A DNA stretch of 64,000 nucleotides from Hyphomicrobiales bacterium (GTDB lineage Bacteria; Pseudomonadota; Alphaproteobacteria; Rhizobiales; Rhizobiaceae). Of this stretch, positions 57,261-64,000 are shown piece after piece (positions within the stretch are counted from its first letter, which is position 1; every line of letters starts with the position of its first letter). The stretch spans positions 248,001-312,000 of the forward strand of contig UCIA01000002.1 of assembly GCA_900472295.1 (NCBI GenBank), written 5' to 3'. A program made the position numbers and the translations under genes. The notes under the pieces are model-generated. The model was not told where the DNA came from. It was given only the letters and a program-made list of their open reading frames with translations, and made no database searches.

Positions 57261-57290
57261 ATTGCCATGTCCAAAATTGCCATGTCCAAC
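57261..57290 (+). repeat. 15-bp tandem duplication at the gltX start
   Basis: ATTGCCATGTCCAAA (57261-57275) is followed directly by ATTGCCATGTCCAAC (57276-57290). Each copy holds an in-frame ATG, so the duplication offers two start codons five codons apart (57267 and 57282). Confidence 0.85.
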
Positions 57291-58706
57291 AGGGTGGTCA
57301 CCCGTTTTGCCCCCTCGCCCACCGGCTATCTGCACATCGGTGGCGCGCGTACCGCGCTGTTCAACTGGCTGTACGCCAAGCACACCGACGGCACGATGCT
57401 GCTGCGCATCGAGGACACCGATCGGGAGCGCTCCACCGACGCGGCGACCCAGGCTATTCTCGATGGGTTGACCTGGCTCGGCCTGTCCTGGGACGGCGGG
57501 GCCGTCTCGCAGTTTGAGCGTGCGCCGCGCCACCGAGAGGTGGCCGAGGAGCTGGTGCGCCTGGGCAAGGCCTATTACGCCTACGAAACCCCGGCCGAGC
57601 TCGAGGCGATGCGCGAGGCGGCACGCGCCAAGAGCTTGCCGCCGCGCTACAATGGCGCATGGCGCGACCGTGCGCCATCCGAGGCGCCCGCCGGCGTCAA
57701 GGGCGCCATCCGCATCAAGGCGCCGACCGAGGGCGAGACCGTGGTGCATGACCGTGTGCAGGGCGAGGTGCGCTTCCCCAACAAGGATCTCGACGATTTC
57801 ATCATCCTGCGCTCGGACGGTGTCCCGACCTACATGCATGCCGTCGTCGTCGACGACCATGACATGGGCGTCACCCACATTATTCGCGGCGACGATCATC
57901 TGACCAATGCCGCGCGCCAGACGGTGATCTACAACGCCATGGGCTGGGAGGTGCCGTCCATGTCGCACATCCCGCTGATCCACGGCGCCGACGGCGCCAA
58001 GCTGTCGAAGCGGCATGGCGCGCTCGGCGTCGAGGCATACCGCGCCATGGGCTATCTGCCCGAGGCGCTGCTCAACTATCTCGCGCGCCTTGGTTGGAGC
58101 CATGGCGACGACGAGGTGATGTCGATCAAGGACATGATCACCTGGTTCGACATTGGCGACGTCAACAAGGGCGCTGCGCGCTTCGACTTCGCCAAGCTCG
58201 ATGCGTTGAACGGCGTGCATATGCGCAAGATGGACGACGCCCAGCTGCTCGACATCTTCATCGCCACTCTGCCTTATCTTGAAGGCGGCCCTGCGCTCGC
58301 TGCCCGCCTCGACGACACCAGGAAAGCACAGCTGCTGGCCGCTCTGCCTGGCCTGAAGGAACGCGCCAAGACGCTGGTGGAACTGGCCGATGGCGCCGGC
58401 TTCCTCTTCGTCGAGCGGCCGCTGCCGATTGATGAGAAGGCTGCGCTCTTGCTCAATGACGATGCCCGCAAGATCCTGCGCGGCGCTCACGAAGCTTTGA
58501 ACACGCTTACAAGTGACTGGACAGCTGCTACCGCAGAAGCCGCGGTGCGCGAGTTCGCAACCGCTGGCGGCCACAAGCTCGGCGCCGTGGCTCAGCCGCT
58601 GAGAGCGGCGCTTACCGGCCGCAGCACCTCGCCCGGCGTGTTCGACGTGCTTGCCGTGCTCGGCCGTGAGGAAAGCCTTGCAAGGATTGCGGATCAAATC
58701 GATTAG
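57267..58706 (+). CDS. gltX: glutamyl-tRNA synthetase
   Basis: Protein of 479 aa with class I signatures [22 protein letters not shown] (HIGH-type) and [12 protein letters not shown] (KMSKS-type). It charges tRNA-Glu. ATG 57267 is used; a 15-bp tandem duplication means ATG 57282 could equally start a protein five residues shorter ([13 protein letters not shown]). Divergent from comEC; gltA follows 181 bp later. Confidence 0.96.
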   Translation: MSKIAMSNRVVTRFAPSPTGYLHIGGARTALFNWLYAKHTDGTMLLRIEDTDRERSTDAATQAILDGLTWLGLSWDGGAVSQFERAPRHREVAEELVRLGKAYYAYETPAELEAMREAARAKSLPPRYNGAWRDRAPSEAPAGVKGAIRIKAPTEGETVVHDRVQGEVRFPNKDLDDFIILRSDGVPTYMHAVVVDDHDMGVTHIIRGDDHLTNAARQTVIYNAMGWEVPSMSHIPLIHGADGAKLSKRHGALGVEAYRAMGYLPEALLNYLARLGWSHGDDEVMSIKDMITWFDIGDVNKGAARFDFAKLDALNGVHMRKMDDAQLLDIFIATLPYLEGGPALAARLDDTRKAQLLAALPGLKERAKTLVELADGAGFLFVERPLPIDEKAALLLNDDARKILRGAHEALNTLTSDWTAATAEAAVREFATAGGHKLGAVAQPLRAALTGRSTSPGVFDVLAVLGREESLARIADQID

Positions 58707-58887
58707 GAGCGAACTGGCCCAAGAAGATTGGCATTGAAAGGCGCGTATCGCAGTGCAACATTAGACCTTGGCCCAATCTGGCACGCACCTCCCAAAATGC
58801 GGTGGCGAGTTCGCGCATTCCGGTGATTTCGACGTGTCGTTCGCAGGACTTGCCTTGCCGGCATAAGGAAGATGAAGGAGTTTGAGA

Positions 58888-60216
58888 ATGAGCGAAGCTG
58901 CGACAAAACCGGAAACCGGCGGCAAGACGCATCCGTCGACTGCCACGCTCGAACTTGGCGGCAAGACGCACGAATTCAAGGTGCGAAGCGGCTCGGTCGG
59001 ACCTGATGTCATCGACATCGGCGCCCTCTACAACACCACCGGCGCCTTTACATATGACCCCGGCTTTACCTCGACGGCGAGCTGCGAGTCGGCGATCACC
59101 TTCATCGACGGCGATGCCGGCATTCTGCTGCACCGCGGCTATCCGATCGACCAACTGGCCGAACATGGCGACTTCCTCGAAGTCTGCTACCTCCTGCTTT
59201 ACGGCGAACTGCCGACCAAGGCGCAGAAGGACGATTTCGATTACCGGGTGACGCGCCACACCATGGTGCACGAGCAGATGTCGCGCTTCTTCACCGGCTT
59301 CCGCCGCGATGCGCATCCGATGGCCGTGATGTGCGGCGTGGTCGGCGCGCTGTCAGCCTTCTATCACGACTCCACCGACATTTCGGACCCGTATCAGCGC
59401 ATGGTCGCCTCGATGCGGCTGATCGCCAAAATGCCGACGATCGCGGCGATGGCCTACAAATACCATATCGGCCAGCCCTTCATTTACCCGAAGAACGAGC
59501 TGAATTTCGCCGCCAACTTCCTGCATATGTGCTTTGCGGTGCCGTGCGAGGAATACAAGATCAACCCGGTGCTGGCGCGCGCCATGGAGCGCATCTTCAT
59601 CCTGCATGCCGACCACGAGCAGAACGCTTCGACCTCGACGGTGCGGCTTGCCGGTTCGTCGGGCGCCAACCCGTTCGCCTGCATCGCCGCCGGCATCGCC
59701 TGCCTGTGGGGCCCGGCGCATGGCGGCGCCAACGAGGCCGCGCTCAACATGCTGGGCGAGATCGGCCATGTCGACCACATCCCGGAATTCATCGCCCGCG
59801 CCAAGGACAAGAACGATCCGTTCCGGCTGATGGGCTTTGGCCACCGCGTCTACAAGAACTACGATCCGCGTGCGAAAATCATGCAGAAGACCGCGCATGA
59901 GGTGCTGGGCGAGCTCGGCATCAAGGACGATCCGCTGCTCGACATCGCCATGGAACTGGAAAAGATCGCACTGACCGATTCCTACTTCATCGAGAAGAAG
60001 CTCTATCCGAACGTCGACTTCTATTCCGGCATCACGCTGAAGGCGCTGGGCTTCCCCACCACCATGTTCACCGTGCTGTTCGCGGTCGCCCGCACCGTCG
60101 GCTGGATCGCGCAGTGGAAGGAAATGATCGAGGATCCGCACCAGAAGATCGGCCGCCCGCGCCAGCTCTATACCGGCGCGCCGGAGCGCGACTACGTGCC
60201 GATTGCCAAGCGCTGA
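58888..60216 (+). CDS. gltA: citrate synthase
   Basis: Protein of 442 aa starting [21 protein letters not shown], with the Gram-negative type II citrate synthase motifs [12 protein letters not shown], the active-site [28 protein letters not shown] and the Asp in VDFYSGI. It makes citrate from oxaloacetate and acetyl-CoA, entering the TCA cycle. AAGGAG lies seven bases before ATG 58888. The hairpin at 60247-60272 ends it. Confidence 0.96.
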   Translation: MSEAATKPETGGKTHPSTATLELGGKTHEFKVRSGSVGPDVIDIGALYNTTGAFTYDPGFTSTASCESAITFIDGDAGILLHRGYPIDQLAEHGDFLEVCYLLLYGELPTKAQKDDFDYRVTRHTMVHEQMSRFFTGFRRDAHPMAVMCGVVGALSAFYHDSTDISDPYQRMVASMRLIAKMPTIAAMAYKYHIGQPFIYPKNELNFAANFLHMCFAVPCEEYKINPVLARAMERIFILHADHEQNASTSTVRLAGSSGANPFACIAAGIACLWGPAHGGANEAALNMLGEIGHVDHIPEFIARAKDKNDPFRLMGFGHRVYKNYDPRAKIMQKTAHEVLGELGIKDDPLLDIAMELEKIALTDSYFIEKKLYPNVDFYSGITLKALGFPTTMFTVLFAVARTVGWIAQWKEMIEDPHQKIGRPRQLYTGAPERDYVPIAKR

Positions 60217-60246
60217 TCGGCGCATTGGGCGTTCACAATAAACTGC

Positions 60247-60272
60247 AAAAAGCGCCCGCAAGGGCGCTTTTT
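60247..60272. terminator. bidirectional rho-independent terminator between gltA and lpxB
   Basis: AAAAAGCGCCC-GCAA-GGGCGCTTTTT is a perfect 11-bp stem with a tetraloop and T-runs on both strands. The last two bases overlap the lpxB stop codon, so it ends both convergent units. Confidence 0.9.
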
Positions 60273-61449
60273 AGTTGGAATGACGGAGTTTGATGTGACG
60301 GAGAACGACATCCGCCGCGATCTCGCCAGAGGGCCTGTCGGTTGCCATGCGTCTGGCAACTTCGGCAAAGCCGTCCTTTTGCCAGGTGCGGTAGGCACTG
60401 TCTGAAAACAGCGCCTCGAGCTGCCGCGCCAGATAGCGCGGCCGCACATACTGGTTGTAGCCCTCCGGCACGACGGGCCGGTCGGCGATCAGATTGGGCA
60501 GGGCTGCGCTCCACACCGTGATCAGGCTCTGCGCCATTCGCATGATCGGATCGAACTTGTAGCACGAGACCATCGGCACACCGGACAGCGCCAGTTCCAG
60601 CGAAACCGTTCCAGACGCAATCAGCGCCGCATCGGCCTTGCCAAAAGCCTGCCATTTACGCTCGGGATCAAGGAGGATTTCCGGCTCCTGGTCCCAGCGC
60701 GCGACCGACGTCCTGACCAGTTCGGCGACATGCGGCACTGTGGGCAACAGCAGGCGCAAGCGGTGTCCGCGCGCCCGCAGGATCGAAACCGTCTCGCCGA
60801 ACGGTTCGATAAGCCGGCTTACCTCGCCGCGTCGCGATCCCGGCAGGACGAGCAGCGTCTTGATGCGGTCGGCCGAGAGATCGCGCGGCTGGCCTTGCGT
60901 CTTGGCCGCAGCAAGCACGCCCGGATCATGCGTAAGGCGGTGTCCGACATAAGTGCCGGGCGGGCCTCCGAGCCGGCTGAGCTCTTTCACCTCGAAAGGC
61001 AGGATGCACAATATGTGGTCGACATAGGGCTTCATCGCCACCGCCCTGCCCGGCCGCCACGCCCACACGCTCGGGCAGACATAGTGGACGATCGGGATGG
61101 ACGGATCGGCGGCGCGGACCTTTTTGGCGACGCGCAGCGAAAAATCCGGGCTGTCTATGGTGATGAGGCAGTCGGGTTTCTCATTGGCGACCGCACTTGC
61201 CGTCTGGCTGATCCGTCGCATCAGGCGCGGCAGGTCGCGCAGGATGGCGCTGAGCCCCATCAACGCGATCTCCGCCCCGTCGAACAGCGGCGCCAGGCCG
61301 AGCGCCTGCAGATGCCGCCCGCCAATGCCGACCAGCCTGACATCGCGCCCGGTCATGCGTTTCAGCGACTGGACGATGTCGGCGCCCAACAAGTCGCCGG
61401 ACTCTTCGCCGGCGACGATGGCGATCTTCAGCGGCTTCTCAGTTGGCAT
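60271..61449 (-). CDS. lpxB: lipid-A-disaccharide synthase
   Basis: Protein of 392 aa starting MPTEKPLKIAIVAGEESGDLLG, with HYVCPSVWAWRPGRA and VLPGSRRGEVSRL, and the donor-binding SGTVSLELAL. A GT19 enzyme, it joins UDP-2,3-diacylglucosamine and lipid X into the lipid A disaccharide at the inner membrane. Its start overlaps the lpxI stop by 11 bp, last gene of lpxD-fabZ-lpxA-lpxI-lpxB. Confidence 0.95.
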   Translation of the reverse strand: MPTEKPLKIAIVAGEESGDLLGADIVQSLKRMTGRDVRLVGIGGRHLQALGLAPLFDGAEIALMGLSAILRDLPRLMRRISQTASAVANEKPDCLITIDSPDFSLRVAKKVRAADPSIPIVHYVCPSVWAWRPGRAVAMKPYVDHILCILPFEVKELSRLGGPPGTYVGHRLTHDPGVLAAAKTQGQPRDLSADRIKTLLVLPGSRRGEVSRLIEPFGETVSILRARGHRLRLLLPTVPHVAELVRTSVARWDQEPEILLDPERKWQAFGKADAALIASGTVSLELALSGVPMVSCYKFDPIMRMAQSLITVWSAALPNLIADRPVVPEGYNQYVRPRYLARQLEALFSDSAYRTWQKDGFAEVARRMATDRPSGEIAADVVLRHIKLRHSN

Positions 61450-62341
61450 GCGCCGGCTCCGCAGCAGGCAGGCCGATCACGAACAGGCCGAGCGCATTGG
61501 CGCGCGCGATAACGACGGGACCTTCGAGGATCAACGAACGGCCGGCTTCGACGGCAATGCCGGCTAGCCCGGCGGCGTGCGCGGCTTCGACCGTCTGCGG
61601 GCCGATCGACGGCAGATCGGCGCGCAGCTCCTGGCCAGGCTTGGCGCATTTGACCAGGACACCACGCGTCTTGCCGGCAAGCCTGCCATGGCCGCGCAAC
61701 TGCTTCGTGCGCTCAAGCAATCCGTCTGTCCCCTCGATGCCTTCCAGGGCTATGGCCCGGCCGCCCACCGCAACTGCCGCCTGACCGATATCGAGCGCAC
61801 CGATGGCTTTTGCCGCCGCATGCGCCGCCTCGATGTCGCGCCAGTCGGATTTTCGCGGAACAGCCTTGGTCAGCGGCCCCTCGACCGCGACCAGTTCCGG
61901 CACGATCTCATGGGCGCCGACGACCTTGATGCCGCTACGCTCTATCCTGCGCACGAACAGTTTCAGCACAGTGTCATCGCCACGGGTTACACCAATGAGA
62001 AGGCTGGGCACCCAGGCGAGCAAACCCGCATTGAGACGCATGGCGGCCAGCCTGGGCCGGCGTGTGATATGGCCGGCGGTAACCAGATGGGTCACATGAT
62101 GACGCTTGAGCGTCGGCAGCAGCGAACCGACATCTTCCAGCATCAGCGTCGTTTGCTCATAGGCATCGAAATCGGAAACACGATCGACTTCGCCTGCCGT
62201 CATAATGACGAATGGGGATTTGCCCTGCCGGGCAAGCGCCTGGGCGACTTCGACCGGCAGACTGCCACCGCCGGCGATGATGCCGACCCTGGCGTCCGGC
62301 GCGAGATCGAGTCCTGCTGAGTTGGCCTCAGCCTTCGTCAT
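61439..62341 (-). CDS. lpxI: UDP-2,3-diacylglucosamine pyrophosphatase LpxI
   Basis: Protein of 300 aa starting MTKAEANSAGLDLAPDARVG, with IIAGGGSLPVEVAQ, VTHLVTAGHITRRP and GTDGLLERTKQLRG. The LpxI family (DUF1009) replaces LpxH in alphaproteobacteria and releases UMP to give lipid X. It overlaps the lpxA end by 14 bp; ATG 62347 is also possible. Confidence 0.93.
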   Translation of the reverse strand: MTKAEANSAGLDLAPDARVGIIAGGGSLPVEVAQALARQGKSPFVIMTAGEVDRVSDFDAYEQTTLMLEDVGSLLPTLKRHHVTHLVTAGHITRRPRLAAMRLNAGLLAWVPSLLIGVTRGDDTVLKLFVRRIERSGIKVVGAHEIVPELVAVEGPLTKAVPRKSDWRDIEAAHAAAKAIGALDIGQAAVAVGGRAIALEGIEGTDGLLERTKQLRGHGRLAGKTRGVLVKCAKPGQELRADLPSIGPQTVEAAHAAGLAGIAVEAGRSLILEGPVVIARANALGLFVIGLPAAEPAHAN

Positions 62342-63161
62342 CGGCATCGTCGTCGTCGCCACCTTTAAGCGACGGGACGGCAAAATGCCGCTTGCCGCGA
62401 CTGGTGATGAAATCGATGATTTTCATCGCGGTCGGCGACGAGGCAAACTCGGCCTTGGCGAATTCGATGTTCTCGCCGACGGTGCGGGAGCGGTCGAAGA
62501 TCGTCTTGTAAGCCTTGCGCAGCAGATAGATTTCGGCACGCGGCAACCCCGCACGCTTCAGCCCGATAATGTTGAGGCCACGCAGGCTGGCGCGGTTGCC
62601 CACGGCAATGGCGTAGGGAATAACGTCGCCGACAAAAGCCGAGCAGCCACCGAGAAAGGCATTGTCGCCAACACGCACGAACTGATGAACGGCGCTGAGG
62701 CCGCCGATATAGACGTTGTCGCCAACCTCGCAATGGCCGCCCAGCGTCGCGCCATTGGCGAAGGTGGCGTTTTTGCCGACGACGCAATCATGGGCAATAT
62801 GGGCATAGGCAAGGAAATTGCCATTGTCGCCGACGGTCGTCTCGCCCCGGCTGCTATCGGTGCCGAGATGCATGGTCACGCCTTCGCGGATCGTGCAGTT
62901 CTGGCCGATAACCAAAGTGGTGCGGCCGCCCTTGTGCTTGGTGTTTTGCGGCGGGCCGCCGAGCGTCGCCATAGGATAGACTTTCGTCCCAGCGCCGATG
63001 GTGGTGGCGCCCAGCACCGAGACATGGCTCACCAGTTCGACACGGTCGCCGATTACGGCATCGGCTCCGACATAGCAGAACGGTCCAATGGAGGCGCCTG
63101 CGCCGATCTGGGCGCCGGCCTCGATGACGGCCGAGGGATGAATTGAAGTCTGGATTTTCAT
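62328..63161 (-). CDS. lpxA: UDP-N-acetylglucosamine acyltransferase
   Basis: Protein of 277 aa starting MKIQTSIHPSAVIEAGAQIG, with many hexapeptide repeats forming a left-handed beta helix and the catalytic His in FLAYAHIAHDCVVGK. It adds 3-hydroxyacyl chains to UDP-GlcNAc, the first step of lipid A. A two-codon longer reading begins at 63167. The C-terminal KGGDDDDADDEG acidic tail is unusual. Confidence 0.95.
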   Translation of the reverse strand: MKIQTSIHPSAVIEAGAQIGAGASIGPFCYVGADAVIGDRVELVSHVSVLGATTIGAGTKVYPMATLGGPPQNTKHKGGRTTLVIGQNCTIREGVTMHLGTDSSRGETTVGDNGNFLAYAHIAHDCVVGKNATFANGATLGGHCEVGDNVYIGGLSAVHQFVRVGDNAFLGGCSAFVGDVIPYAIAVGNRASLRGLNIIGLKRAGLPRAEIYLLRKAYKTIFDRSRTVGENIEFAKAEFASSPTAMKIIDFITSRGKRHFAVPSLKGGDDDDADDEG

Positions 63162-63175
63162 GAGCATTTCGACCG

Positions 63176-63628
63176 TCAGCCGGTAACCATCATCGCCGAG
63201 ATCTCGGCTTCGGCGGCCTTCGCGCCGTCCACCATGGCCTCGCAGGCGAATTTGAGCAGGTTGCCGCGCATCTTGATTTTCTTGACGTGGATCTTCAACT
63301 GGTCGCCCGGAACGACCGGTTTGCGGAATTTGGCGTTGTCGATGGTGAGGAAATAGACCAGCGACGGCTTTTCCGTCTTGAGATTGCGGATGCAGATCGC
63401 GCCGGCCGTCTGCGCCATCGCTTCAACGATCAGCACGCCCGGCATCACCGGCTGGTCCGGGAAATGGCCCTGGAAATGCGGCTCGTTGATGGTCACGTTC
63501 TTGATGCCGATGGCCGAGTCGTTGCCGTCGATATCGATGATGCGGTCGATCATCAGGAAGGGATAGCGATGCGGCAAAAGCTTCATCAACCCCAATATAT
63601 CGACCGCTTCGAGCGTCGCCGGTACCAT
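63176..63628 (-). CDS. fabZ: 3-hydroxyacyl-ACP dehydratase FabZ
   Basis: Protein of 150 aa with the FabZ hotdog motifs [11 protein letters not shown] near 17 and [20 protein letters not shown], which hold the catalytic His and Glu. It removes water from 3-hydroxyacyl-ACP in fatty acid synthesis. Between lpxD (1-bp gap) and lpxA (14-bp gap), as in most Gram-negatives. Confidence 0.96.
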   Translation of the reverse strand: MVPATLEAVDILGLMKLLPHRYPFLMIDRIIDIDGNDSAIGIKNVTINEPHFQGHFPDQPVMPGVLIVEAMAQTAGAICIRNLKTEKPSLVYFLTIDNAKFRKPVVPGDQLKIHVKKIKMRGNLLKFACEAMVDGAKAAEAEISAMMVTG

Positions 63629-63629
63629 C

Positions 63630-64000
63630 TCAGCTACTTCCCCCCTCGCCCTGCTTGCGCGTCCTGGCGAGCTTGCGCAGCATGGCGATCTCGCGCATGG
63701 CTTCGGCCATCGGCTGCGCCGGATAGCCGCCCCAGATCTCGCCTGGCGGCACGTTGCTCATGAACCCACTTCTCGCCGCAAGCTTGGCTCCTGATCCTAT
63801 GGTCAAATGATCGGCAAGGCCGACGCCGCCGCCCATGGTGACACCATCGCCGACGGTGACGGAGCCGGAAATACCCGAAAGCCCGGCTATAATGCAATTG
63901 CGGCCGATGCGAACGTTATGGGCGATCTGCACCAGATTGTCGATCTTGGTGCCCTGGCCGATGACCGTATCGGACATGGCGCCGCGATCGACCGTCGTGT
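63630..64000 (-). CDS. lpxD: UDP-3-O-acylglucosamine N-acyltransferase, C-terminal part
   Basis: Only the last 120 or so residues lie in the window; the gene continues past 64000 on the minus strand. The visible part has hexapeptide repeats, [18 protein letters not shown] (with the catalytic-type His region) and ends with the helical tail [16 protein letters not shown]. Position directly upstream of fabZ fits LpxD, which adds the N-linked acyl chain of lipid A. Confidence 0.9.
   Translation of the reverse strand, partial: TTVDRGAMSDTVIGQGTKIDNLVQIAHNVRIGRNCIIAGLSGISGSVTVGDGVTMGGGVGLADHLTIGSGAKLAARSGFMSNVPPGEIWGGYPAQPMAEAMREIAMLRKLARTRKQGEGGSS

Overview
The window reads as chromosome of a Rhizobiales alphaproteobacterium, most like Mesorhizobium or a near relative. 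Supporting signs are the GC-rich coding, a heme-type FixL/FixJ pair, the order lpxD-fabZ-lpxA-lpxI-lpxB convergent with gltA, the SecG-TpiA-PpiD-TrpD-TrpC-MoaC-MoeA run, and a lexA preceded by GAAC-N7-GAAC and GTTC-N7-GTTT boxes. The genus is inferred from remembered family resemblance; no search was run. No rRNA, tRNA, CRISPR array, insertion sequence or phage gene was seen. || Positions 1-31 kb form an oxygen-limitation and stress island. It opens with fixL-fixJ and carries a FixK-type regulator at 19.3 kb. Nine good 14-bp FNR/FixK boxes (TTGAY/TTGCG-N4-ATCAA) and one weaker box lie in front of most of its transcription units. The genes encode three double-domain universal stress proteins (one frameshifted), two small c-type cytochromes, a phasin, a phosphoribosyltransferase, a Nim/PNPOx-like flavoprotein, an APH-AAA fusion kinase, an NDP-forming acyl-CoA synthetase fused to GNAT, a P1B and a P2-type ATPase, thioredoxin 2, an MgtC/DUF4010 protein, phosphoketolase plus acetate kinase, and a beta-CASP nuclease. 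The island also holds decayed genes: a lipoyl-like ORF with an amber codon, a 5' fragment of hemA, and a MerR gene without its N-terminus. The likely logic is heme-based O2 sensing (FixLJ) and FixK activating fermentation-type ATP production (Xfp to acetyl-P to AckA), carbon storage, ion transport and protein protection. The content resembles the mycobacterial DosR dormancy regulon. || Positions 31-37 kb hold a carbohydrate group: a GT4 glycosyltransferase, a glycogen-debranching-like glucosidase, a membrane-anchored OtsA and OtsB (trehalose synthesis). || Positions 37-48 kb are housekeeping: DUF1697, pyrG, an L,D-transpeptidase, secG, tpiA, a PpiD/SurA-type chaperone, trpD, trpC, moaC and moeA. 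|| Positions 48-54 kb hold a kynurenine-pathway island: a putative arylformamidase, 2-aminobenzoate-CoA ligase, tryptophan 2,3-dioxygenase, kynureninase and a divergent GntR/FCD regulator. Together these would convert tryptophan to anthranilate and then anthraniloyl-CoA, a few kb from the anthranilate-consuming biosynthetic genes trpD and trpC. || Positions 54-64 kb carry lexA, comEC, gltX, gltA and the lipid A operon, with lpxD cut by the window edge. A 46-bp intergenic repeat occurs twice in inverted orientation, after kynA and after lexA.
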